64,000 nt of DNA from Jacaranda mimosifolia (taxonomy: Eukaryota > Streptophyta > Magnoliopsida > Lamiales > Bignoniaceae), in NCBI GenBank assembly GCA_018894105.1, contig CM032124.1, forward strand, positions 4,449,501 to 4,513,500. The letters run 5' to 3'. Made by a program: the position numbers and the translations under genes. How positions within the stretch are numbered: the first letter of the stretch is position 1; each line of letters starts with the position of its first letter. This document shows positions 1 to 10,475 of this stretch, piece after piece. The notes beneath the pieces are model-generated. The model worked only from the letters and a program-made list of their open reading frames with translations. It searched no databases and was not told where the DNA came from.

Positions 1-1287
1 AATTTTCAGTCACTTAGGTCTCAAGCCCATAAAATTTGGGTTTTATCATCTAATTAGCTTAATTAGCCAAGATTACCACATAATATAATAAATTCAGGTC
101 TACTATGTCTTATTTCCTGATCTCATATCATATTTTTCCATATCATCTCATATCATTATACAAATTTAGATTCCTCAATTACATTAATTAGCCTAATTTA
201 ATGACAATTAGCTTCTATTTTACGATCCGAGCCCATATATATATTTACAATTGAATTCCTATCTGACTAGTTTAGTCTATAATCACAATTATTGATCCAG
301 TCAACTTAAATTTACAATCAAAATTAGCTTATTAATCCTATCAGACTAAATCAGGAATCGATTAATTGATTAATCGAAATTTTACCCAATTCGACCAAGT
401 TCGATGCTAAATCACTGCACGAAAGTGTTCTGCATGTATTCAAATCGTAGAACTAGAGATTCTAATCAAAAGTCGCTAGATTGTTGTCGAAGCTCCATTA
501 AGCGCCGCTGCCACTAGAATTGAGTCGTGACACCACCAAAAGCTGTGTCTCAGTGAGAGCAATAAAGCACCCAAGATAATTTCTAAAATCGATGATGAAT
601 TGCTGCTCAATTTGCTGGAAAACCCAACTAGGTCTTTCACACGCCATCATTCACAGTTACCTTAAAATTTTCCTCATTTGCCTACCCGTTCATGAAATTG
701 AAAGTGCCGGGATGCTCCTTGAGCTAAACCTATTAGAACCCATTACTCAAACTCGAGCTTCCATCACTCATAATGCCGTGTCCACCACCTTTGCTGTGGT
801 CGAGTTTTCTTGCTCAAATTCCAGCCGCTCCACTGGTTGGTTTTAGGAGAATTTAGTATCAATGTATTCCTTGTGTTGATAGGAAGAGTTTGGTGTAGTT
901 ATCTATGAGTTTTGCCAGCATTGCGAATGGAGTTTCCGGAGAGGAAAATGAGGGTTACATGCGAAAATTTAAAGAAATGTAGGGGTTTTTGGCTATATAA
1001 AGATCTATTTTTTGGAATTACAAATTGACCCCCAAAGTTTCTTCTCAACTTCTAATTTGGTCCTCTAGAAATTTAGCCATCTTCCAACTAGCCCTCAGCT
1101 ATTTTAGTATTTCACATTGACCCAGTTGACCAAGAATAATTCCATTTAGACCACTAAATCTTTAAAATGTTGCTCAATTATGTCTTTTCTATTTATGTTT
1201 TAACCCTCAAAATTACAAAATTAGTAAAATAATTAAATAAAATATAATGATAAAATTTCCACCAATTTCAAATTTAGGGGTATTACA
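1..1287 (-). repeat. 3' LTR of the gypsy element, partial
   Basis: On the minus strand the LTR begins with TGTAATACCCC at 1287. The whole stretch matches 5321-7266, for example in the 'tcacttaggtctcaa' start and the 'gagttttcttgctca' block near 801. The distal part of the LTR lies beyond the window. The small frames inside, such as 592-846, have no support as genes because the LTR is noncoding. Confidence 0.75.
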
Positions 1288-1308
1288 ATCCCCCCCTTCC
1301 CCCCCGCC
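1288..1308 (-). other. Polypurine tract of the gypsy element
   Basis: On the minus strand this is an almost pure G/A run immediately upstream of the LTR start at 1287. Such a tract primes plus-strand DNA synthesis in LTR retrotransposons. It fixes the element's orientation and the identity of the left copy as the 3' LTR. Confidence 0.6.
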
Positions 1309-3506
1309 GGGTTAAAAGAATCTATCTCTAGATTCTCATTGCGCAATTAAATGAGATGTTTTATTAGTTAATAACCAGTTCTTGTTAGTTCTTATTGCAC
1401 AAGGTTCAGGATGTATATATATTTTTAAAAAAAATTCATTGTTCTATAATTCTAACAAAGATTCTATCGATCATTGTTCTCTTCTCTTTCTCATTCCTTG
1501 TCTATATCCTTTAGAATCACCTTTTATCCCTGCAAGTCTTCAAACTTTTGTCTCTTTTCTATTTACCTTCAGATCTACTATTTTGGAGGAGTCCTAAGAA
1601 GTACTAATTGGAAGGACCTAAGAATTTGTACCTTTGATACATTCCTAGCCAGATTCGATTGCCGATATAGCCTCAATTCTGATAGGTTAAACCCTAAATG
1701 TTTGTAATGCCAAACATAGATGTAGCATGTTTCATTCCTCGATTCCAAGTAATTTAAAAATTCTTAACAAGATCACTATAAATCAATCCTAAATGTCCAG
1801 ATAGTTTTCTATGTATCACATCTGCAATTTTTGAAAAAGCTCGAGTTGATCCTCTTAGCATCTTCCTAATTCATGATATTTGTTTTATAAGTGGGGGATA
1901 GTTCTCAACCCAGCTTCTCGCTGAATTTCCATGTTGTAGTAACCCTTCTTTAGTGTTAATCTTAAACAACCTTAGTACATGTATTAGGTTAAATAGCTTA
2001 TGAGGAAAAGGCATTCTATTCTAATTCCCAAACTTGATAAGTTTCATCGAGCTCTTACTATTATTCCACTAATCCTTATCAGTTATGAAAGATCTTTCAT
2101 AAAGTAAGCAAATACTTATTTTCCTTGTTTATCAAGTTATTTCGAACCTCAAATTGCACCTTATTGCTCAACCCTTATGTTTCACTTGTCTGATCCCTTC
2201 AACGGATTTTCATGTAACCATGTCGCTCAAATCACACCATTCTTCTATTTCTTATGTTCCTTATCCTTAGTTATTTCTTACACTAATTATCAATCACCCT
2301 GCAATTTTGTAGAGTTTCTTTACCAACATTGTACCCTTATTTCTTAAGGATTCATATCCCATTCTTGGTGCTACATCTTCTTTCCAAAAATTCCCATTTA
2401 AACTCTAAGTTTCATATCCTTATTTAGTATTTTTCTTTTGGATTTTTGTACATATCACTTGTCCCACAATTAGTTTTAAGCCCATTTTTCCTCGGGTTCC
2501 CAGTCTTTTCCTCCAAATTCTGTGGTAACCAAACCTTTTCTTTTTTCTTTTTTTTCGTTATCATATTAAAATCATACCTATCAACTTTTTAGATATTAAA
2601 GCACAAGCTTCTCCAAATAGTCATACCATTCGAGCCATAATGTACATGCGTGTCAAATACTGTTCTTCCTAATGGCATTTTGTCTATCATATTTATCTTT
2701 CCATCATGTTGTCCTTTGTCCATATAGACACTATTAGATTCTCAATTATACACATAGGTTGAACATTACTCATCCCCAATAATCATTCATTTATTTCCCA
2801 AATACACTCATTCCTACAACTATCCTTTTTTTTATGTATCTATACAATCTAATTCTCATCCGTAAGCAAATGGCAAGAATTTATTTGCCCCAAGGTAATC
2901 ACCTTTTGGCACTACGTATCTTGTCCGAATGATTCTTACTCATCATACATAACTTCCATGAATATCACTCGCACGACATTGATTTTCAAAGTAATTCTCT
3001 ACATATTGAATACAATTTTTTTCCCAATTAGTCATCTACTCATCAGATTCAACCTCAACAGATATTGTTCACATAATGCCATAGTTCCAAATAGCATTAC
3101 TCTTACCAATAACCATATATTTATATGCCTGACATACCAGAAGTAAGAGATTATACATTGGTTGGTCATCCCAATTATAAACCTTCACTTCCTTAATGTC
3201 GAGCCTTATCCCAAAAGTTCATATCCTATTCAATTCCATGTTCAATTCCATAATCAAACCTCATATTTTTCTGTCCAAAATTCTACATTCCAAGAATCAT
3301 ACCCTGACATAACTCAGGTATTCTTTAAGCTAATTATACACATCTAAAGCATTTCCAAAATCAAGCTTATTCCTCACAATATGAGAATTCTACACTCCAA
3401 GAATCATATCCTGGTAGAGCTCAGGTTTTCCTTAATCTAAGTGTTTACATCCTAGATGACACCCAATTCAAGTCTAATCTCTTGTAAACCCATCAATTCC
3501 TAAACC
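1309..3506 (-). other. Decayed internal region of the gypsy element
   Basis: About 2.2 kb between the two LTR copies. I see stop codons in all frames and no intact gag, protease, RT, RNase H or integrase motif on either strand. Short frames on the plus strand (1382-1597, 1474-1707, 2958-3146, 3162-3347) have low-complexity composition and no recognisable domain. The interior is too short for a full gag-pol, so it is either heavily deleted or belonged to a non-autonomous (LARD-like) derivative. Confidence 0.5.
3281..3452. repeat. Diverged tandem duplication, about 100-bp period
   Basis: A block starting 'ttctacattccaagaatcat' near 3281 recurs as 'ttctacactccaagaatcat' near 3388. Each copy continues through 'ctcaggt' and a degenerate 'taagctaa/taatctaa' stretch. 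The two copies sit side by side in the element interior close to the 5' LTR boundary. No function is apparent. Confidence 0.55.
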
Positions 3507-6500
3507 CTAAACCCCACTAAGGATAACCTCTAAGCTCAGGTATCACTTAATTCAGACTAAAATCTTAATGTACAATGCATCCGATAGACCCATAAAATTT
3601 CAACCAAAATCATAGATAGCATTATGCTTAAAACTTAAAGTAGCACTACCAAGATACCATATTACATGCTGAGTATTCTAGTTGTATCTAAAATTTCTTA
3701 AATTTAAGTAATGATTAAGTACAATCCCAAAGCATCATCTCATGTAACACAACATACACATATACATGTCATAATGCCCAAATACAACTTGACATATCAC
3801 AATGTCTCTAGGTAGAGCTTAGCAATTAGGTTAACCATATGCCCACATATTAACCCAATCTGTTACAAAATAGTCCCATTGAGCCAAATGTTAAGCCCTT
3901 GTATCACTTTCATACCTGCCTAGGAAAATTAAAGAATAACGAAAAAAGGTAAGTCCAAAGGCCTTAGTAAGGGAAGTGCATTAGGCAAACAAATGGATAT
4001 GTTGAAGAAACAATAATTCAACACAATATTAATTAGCATGATATTGTGAAGAAAACATCAATATGCCAAAACATAGACATTATTAAATTTAAGGCTACTA
4101 GTACGTACTAGTTCGACAGTTGTTATCATCGGCTTGAATGGCCTAGACATCTCAATCGGTTCAATTCGAAAGGTTTCTCCATAGGCTCATTCGGCCTAGA
4201 CATCAACTCAATCTAGACCAGAAAAACTACACCATCCTTATTGCTCCTTGATCAAAGTACAAATAGGGGTAAAGAAACCTAAGCATAATATGCAATCCAA
4301 ATAATCCAAGCACAACATAAATATCCGATTTTCATTATTCCCTCATCATAGTATTGCAATCCAAGCATAACAGCTTAGAACATGGCAGATGCCCAGGCAA
4401 ACCGCTAAGCACATCACTAATACCTAAGCAAATTGCTTAGCATATCGCTAACACTCAAGCAAAGCGTGTCCCGCGTGTCCTAGCATTTCGCTAGGATTGG
4501 CACTTGGCCCAACAAATCTCCATACATATATCATGTATCAATAAATTGGTTGCTGACAAAGCCACACAATACTGTACTAGATAAAATAAAGTGACAACAA
4601 AGCAACAAATAATACCACGAAACGATTCAATTAGAAATGCAAAACACATTTTGGTTAGCAAGGCCTAAATTCAATGACATAAAGGGAAACCAACAAGGCC
4701 AAACATATGATAAACAGAACGAATTCAAACTGAACAATATCAAATAAGAAAATGAAAGTTCTTGGCACCAGAATAGGAACTTGCAACTTAACTAAAGAAA
4801 AATCAAGGAAATAGACCCTCACAGGGGTATACGAAATAATGAATAGATAACAATCAAAGAGTTCAAATAATCCAAGAATCCAATTAATCAAGAATCAACT
4901 ACTTCCCAGAAGAAAGACAAGCTTAACTCTCATAGGGGTATGCAAAGCAAATACCAAATTGGTAGACCCTCACCTCAATAGCCTCAAAAATGCTATCACA
5001 ATCTACTGGTCTGTAGGACCCAGCTTCTCGTCACCTAACCAAAAGAACAAACTTATCGTCAAAACACCTATTTTGACCTTATAACAATAGTTAAACGGAT
5101 AACATTCTACTATCGGTCATTTTACCATTCATATTGTATTTTAAGGTTTGGTTTGACATTATCGATAGGGAACACACTCATTACGGCATTAATACAAGAA
5201 TATTTATGAGGTCTATAATTGTCCCACTAAAGGGATATAATCAGATTTGTAAATTATATAATTAACCTCACAACGTTACACAAAATGGATAATAATAGTC
5301 CAACTATCATTAAAAATCAATATTTTGGTCACTTAGGTCTCAAATCCATAAAATTGGGGTTTTATCATCTAATTACCTTAATTAGCCAAGATTACCATAT
5401 AATATAATTAATCCAGGTCCACTAGGCTTATATATGTCTATGCATGTCTAATTTCCTAATCCCATTTCATATTTTTCCATATCATCTCATATCATTATAC
5501 CAATTTAGATTCCTCAATTACATCAATTAGCCTAATTTAATGACAATTAGCTCTAATTTATGATCCAAGTCCGCATATATTTACAATTGAATTCCTATCC
5601 GACCAATTTAGTCTATAATCACAATTCTTGGTCTAGTCAACTTAAATTTACAATCAAAATTAGCTTATTAATCCTATTAGATTAAATCAAGAATTGATTA
5701 ATCAATTAATCAAAGTTTTACCCAATTCGACCAAGTTCGATGCCAAATCACTGCATGGAAGTAGTCCGCATGTACTCAGATAGTCGAACTGGAGATTCTA
5801 ATTGAAAGTCACCAAACTATTGCTGGAGCTCCGCTGCACGCCACCACCATCGAAATTGAGTCGTGACACCACCAAAAGATGTGTCTCAGTGACAGCAATA
5901 AAACGCCCAAGGTAATTTCCAAAATCGATGCCGAATTGCTGCTCAATTTGCCGAAAACCCAACTAGGTCTCTCACTCGCTGTCGTTCACCGCCGTGTCAA
6001 ATTCTCCTTTGCCATCGGCCCACTCACAAAATTGAAAGCATGGGATGCTCTTTAAACTAAACCTATTAGAACCCACTACTCAAACTTGAGCTTCCGCTGT
6101 CGTGAATTGGCGTCTGCCACCTAGGGGTTTTAAATCCAATCCTATCCAAAAAAATCGACAAAATCGATCCAAGAAATTGAAAATCAATCAAAATTGAACT
6201 TTTTTGGATTCAATTGGGTTTGTTTGTTTTTTTTTTTTTTTAAAACCGATCGGATTGGATCGATTTTCTATTTTAATATAAAAAATAAATCCAATCCAAA
6301 TCAAACCAAAATTTATATACTAATAATATAAAAAATATATATCTTAATTGTAAAATATACAATTAAATTAAAATAAACTAAACCTAGAATTTTTTCACTT
6401 TCAAAAATCAAATACATAGAAATAATTATAGTGGGCTTATCACTTTATAGTTGTGTGTTCTTACATAATTTAACTTAATTCCACAAGATTAATGTGATAT

Positions 6501-7266
6501 GATAGCTAAATAAAATTTACAAATTAACTGATTAAATTAGTTTAGTTATCAAGAGTAACTTGTCAAATATTTCAATTAAAAATTTAAATTAAAAAATTGA
6601 ATTAATCAATGCAATCTAAATCGATTTAAAATGAATTGGATTATATCGAATTTACAATAAAAATCTTCACGAACCAAATCGATCCAATATACATTATATA
6701 GTTTGGATTAGTTGACTTTTTGTCCCAAAATTGACCCAAATCGAACCGCGAACCTACCACCACCTCCGCTGCGATCGAGTTTTCTTGCTCACATTTCGGC
6801 CGCTTCACCGATTGGGTTTGGGAGAAGTTGGTATCAATGCATTCCTTGTGCTGATAGGAAGAGTTTTGTGTAGTTATCTATGAGTTTTGCCGGCATTGGG
6901 AAGGGAGTTGTCGGATAGGAAAATAGGGGTTGCATGCAAAAATTTGAAGAAATGCAGAGGGGCTTTGGTTATATAAAGAACTATTTACTAGAATTACAGA
7001 TTGATCACCCCCAAAGTTTCTTTTCAGCTTCTAATTTGGTTCTCCAGAAATTTAGCCATCTTCCAACTAGCCCCCAACTATTTTAGTGCCTCACATTGAC
7101 CCGGTTGACCAAGAATAATTCTATTTAGACCCCAAAACTTTAAAATATTGTGCAAATAAATCTTTTCTATTTATGTTTTAAACCTCAAAACTTTCAAAAT
7201 TAATAAAATAATTAAATAAAATATAATGATAAAATTTCCACCAATTTCAAATTTAGGGGTGTTATA
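3507..7266 (-). repeat. 5' LTR of the gypsy element, carrying an insertion
   Basis: Its proximal part (5321-7266) matches 1-1287. Its distal part (3507-5320) matches the solo LTR at 10476-13270 read on the other strand. Shared landmarks are 'tcacctaacc' near 5031 against 'ggttaggtga' near 11880, the 'ggattggcac' block near 4494, and 'aagtccaaaggcctta' near 3953. The right end reads GGGGTGTTATA at 7266, one base from the expected GGGGTGTTACA. The left boundary near 3507 is inferred by alignment to 63352 and is approximate. About 630 bp at 6123-6754 is absent from the other copies. Confidence 0.65.
6123..6754. mobile_element. Non-autonomous insertion inside the 5' LTR
   Basis: Aligning 5321-7266 with 1-1287 shows roughly 630 extra bases here. 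The other LTR copy passes straight from 'gtgtccaccacc' to 'tttgctgtggtcgag' near 780. The insert is AT-rich and full of 'aatcgatcc' / 'ggattggatcg' motifs that pair with each other. It has no coding potential. A short CCACCT-like sequence flanks both sides, but I cannot fix a target duplication or a superfamily. Confidence 0.5.
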
Positions 7267-8205
7267 GTAAATAAAGTTATTTTACAAAAGAGGACCGAAA
7301 TTAAGGCTGCGGCAATATTAGGACCATAATTACAAAAAAATTGAAAAAAAAGGATAAATTTTGTTGGAGAGCACAATTAGCTTACGAGAAGCACAATCAA
7401 CACCTAAAATAGGCTTACATGGTGTTAGCTAGCACAACTTTATGCCTCACCATGCGCCACTTATATTTTAATAAAGGAAAAATTGCAAAATAGTGCCATA
7501 AGTAAAGTCATTTTATGAAAAAGGATTGAAATTAAGGAACAGGAAAAAAGGATAACAATATTAAGACGCAGAACATTAATGAGCAACAAAAAAGATAACC
7601 ACATAAAAAAAATTGAGCAGCAAAGAGGGCAAAAATTGATGATATTGGAATGCTATGAAATTCACCTAGTTAGTTTGAAACGACTATTGATACAAAATCA
7701 AATGAAAATTTACGATGCTAGAATGCTATAAAATTCGACTAGTCATCAAGAAATGACTAATGCTGCAAAATTGGGTGAAGATTGATGAGTTTGCATTAGG
7801 TGAAAATTTACATTATTGCCCCTTATTTTAGTTTTATGTGTTGTCTTTTTTTATGCTACTTAAGTTTGGTTATCTTTTTTGTTGATCTTTAAGTTTGATT
7901 TTTTTTTTTTTGCTTCTTAATTTCGGTCATTTTCTACAAAATACCTTACTTATGGTCCTATTTTTGAAAATTTTTCTTCATCAAAATACACGTGGCACAT
8001 GATAAAGCATGAAATTGTGCCAACCAAGCACTACGCAAGCATATTCTGACACTGACAGTGCTTTCCGACATGCCTTGTTCTTTATTTATTTATTTTTTTT
8101 ATAGTTAGGGCCCTAATTTTACCACAACCTTATTTCTAGTCCTCTTTTGCAATATGACTTTTATTTTCGGTTCTATTTTTACGATTTTCCCCATGTATAA
8201 TTAAC
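7267..8205. mobile_element. Long foldback (inverted-repeat) element
   Basis: The left half (7267 to about 7640) is the imperfect reverse complement of the right half (about 7815-8205). Paired landmarks include 'caaaagaggac' at 7286 with 'gtcctcttttgca' near 8138, 'atgcgccac' near 7452 with 'cacgtggcacatg' near 7989, and 'aaaaaagataacca' near 7588 with 'ggttatctttttt' near 7868. The loop contains a diverged tandem duplication around 'gaatgctat' (7649 and 7720). No coding capacity is visible. A short relative lies in intron 1 of NLR-2 (38066-38408). It is probably a MITE or foldback transposon; the superfamily is unresolved. Confidence 0.7.
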
Positions 8206-8579
8206 CTTTATTTAGATATTACATCCTAAAGTAGGTTAATTTTGCATATAAGCTAACGCACATTAATGTATTTATATATCTATCACATCCACAAAAAATT
8301 GGACTACAAAATTTAAGGTTGTGCTTGGTTGTGGAAAGTTTTTCCAAATTTTGTTTCTTCGAGTTGAAAAAATGGCGGAGTGGTGATTGCTTGTGGATAA
8401 ATTTTCACTCTCCAAAAAATATTCCTTTCCTCCTTATCCCATATTTGAAATTTTCCTCCAAAATGAATTCCTTTCCTCTATTTCAAATTTCTTTGCTTTC
8501 TCTCAAAAAATGGATTCTCCTTCCCAAGCAAACTTTTGAAAATTTTCTCCAACTTTTTCATCCATCTATATGCATAAGG

Positions 8580-9420
8580 TTTAATTCTACATAATTAATT
8601 CATAATATATAATTATATTTACCCATAATATTTTTATATTTAAATAATTTTTTTCATAATATAATTATTTAGATGCATATATTAACATTTAAATTAAATC
8701 ATATCATAATATGTAGTTATGATTACACATATTATTTTTTAATAAAATATTATTATTTTCTTAATAAAGTTATTTTGATGTATATTTAAACATTTTAAAT
8801 AAAATTATTTTCATAGTACATATATATCAATATGTAATATTTTAATATTTAAATAGAATTATTTTTGTAATAAATAATTATATTTACATGTTTATATATA
8901 ATTATTTTGATAATATAATTATTCACAGTTTCACATGTATATTTCAATATTTCATAATATTATTTTTGTAATATATAATTATATTACACATCATATTTAT
9001 AATTATTTACATGTATATTTTAATATTTACATAAAATTATTTTCCTAATACATAATTATATTTGCACATAATATTTTATTATTTAAACAAAATTATTTAT
9101 AAGATAATTATAAATAAAATTACTTCATAATATGTATTTATATTTACATGTCAATTTTGTTAGTAATATAATTATTCACATGTATATTTTAGTATTTCAT
9201 AATATTATTTTGTGCATACATAAGTATATACATATTTATTTCTGTACAAACTTAAAAATTTTAAAATTTCAATTAATTAAATTATTGCAGAAATTGATTA
9301 TTATATTTTAGTATGTGTATTATAAGATATTCTAAATGATATTTTATTTATTTTATTTTATTCTAATAAAAGCTTATATATAAATATTATATAAAAAGTA
9401 TTACATACACTACATTTTAA
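8580..9420. repeat. AT-rich degenerate minisatellite-like tract
   Basis: About 840 bp built of degenerate units containing 'tatttacat', 'aatatttaaat' and 'aaattattttt', repeated at irregular spacing of roughly 50-70 bp. There is no open reading frame or conserved domain. It lies between blocks rich in 'ggttgtg' and its complement 'cacaacc' (8310-8400 and 9420-9620), so it may be the expanded core of a MITE-like element. Confidence 0.5.
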
Positions 9421-9709
9421 CTCATAACTCACAACCAATTACCAATTCATAAGTTTTTCTTAAAAAAAGGTCACAACCAAACGCTATCTCATAAGTTTTT
9501 CTCACAAAACATCTCACAACCAATCACTATCTCATAACTTTCACCTACTACATCAACTACAATAATTACACTTTCGCTTATCACATCAACTATAATCATT
9601 ACACTTTTACCTCATAAACAATCACTTCCTCATAATTTCTTTTTTCAATCTTATAAATAAAAAAAATTCACTATTTTCTATAAGAAATGAGAAATGAAAA
9701 ACTAAAACA

Positions 9710-9970
9710 CAAGGTTGTGATTGCTTGTGAGAACATTTCTCATTTTTCATGTTCTTGAAATTTTGGGGTTGTTTTGATATTTGAGAGATATGAGAAATGA
9801 GAAATAAAGTTGTGAATGGTTGTGCGGTAAAGAGTACTGATTATAGTAATTTAATGGATTGATGTAATGTGAGGTTGTGAATGATTACAAGCTTGTTTGT
9901 GAGATATGTTTGAAAAAATGAGGTTATTTTGGGAGTTTTTGGTTTGTGGGTTTGTTTAGAGTTTATAATT
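9710..9970 (+). repeat. Dispersed MITE-like repeat, copy 1
   Basis: The block begins 'aaggttgtgattgcttgtga' and continues through 'ttttgggg', 'ttgtgaatggttgtg' and 'gattatagtaat' to 'gggtttgttt'. A colinear copy lies at 52246-52500. Both copies are noncoding. The 'ggttgtg' ends and nearby 'cacaacc' complements suggest a non-autonomous DNA transposon family. Confidence 0.55.
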
Positions 9971-10470
9971 GTTTTAAAAAAAATAAAATTAATTTATAAA
10001 TTTAATAAATTGAATATAACATAATTTTTTTAAAACAATATACCATGAATTAACTTGGTAAATTTCAAGCCGGTATGGAGAAAAATGATTTTTTCCCAAT
10101 AATATTTCTATAATTTTTTAATTAATCAGGTATGGTTGATTTTTTTTATTTTTTTAATATTTTGAGAATATTTTGAAATATTACGTATCATCCCAAATGA
10201 ACGCATAAAACATGTTAAATATTATGTATTATCCCATGTTAATGCATAAAATATGATATTATTTTACATTTTTTATTAGTGGAGGAAAAAATGATGATTT
10301 TTTTTTTAAAAACAACATTTTCATTAAAAAAAAGTCAGTAAAACTTAATAATTTTACAGGTTATGGGTTTGTTTGGCATTTAATTTTTTTAAAAAAAGTG
10401 TAAATTAATTATAAATTTACTAAATTAAAAAAATATTTTAAAATTAATTTAGTTAATTAATTTGGTAAGA
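9971..10470. other. AT-rich spacer
   Basis: Low-complexity AT-rich sequence between the MITE-like repeat and the solo LTR. I see no gene, RNA or defined repeat in it. Confidence 0.5.
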
Positions 10471-10475
10471 CCCAA

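Larger units (their letters stand above)
1..7266 (-). mobile_element. Decayed Ty3/gypsy-type LTR retrotransposon (truncated by window start)
   Basis: Positions 1-1287 are repeated in the same orientation at about 5321-7266, giving two LTR copies around a 2.2-kb interior. On the minus strand a purine tract (1288-1308) directly precedes an LTR starting TGTAATACCCC at 1287. This arrangement, a reading-frame end followed by a G-rich tract and then TGTAATACCCC, is typical of chromovirus (Tekay/Del-like) elements. The 3' LTR is therefore on the left and runs off the window; the 5' LTR lies at about 3507-7266. The interior has no long pol frame and no recognisable tRNA primer site, so the copy is dead. 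The LTR family is shared with 10476-13270 and 63352-64000. The superfamily call rests on end structure, not on protein motifs. Confidence 0.7.

Noticed and set aside
592..846. 84-residue plus-strand frame
   Set aside because: Lies inside an LTR; the second LTR copy does not preserve the frame and no domain is present.
4655..4891. Hydrophobic 78-residue minus-strand frame
   Set aside because: Inside the LTR; composition follows AT-rich noncoding DNA and the solo LTR copy does not keep it open.
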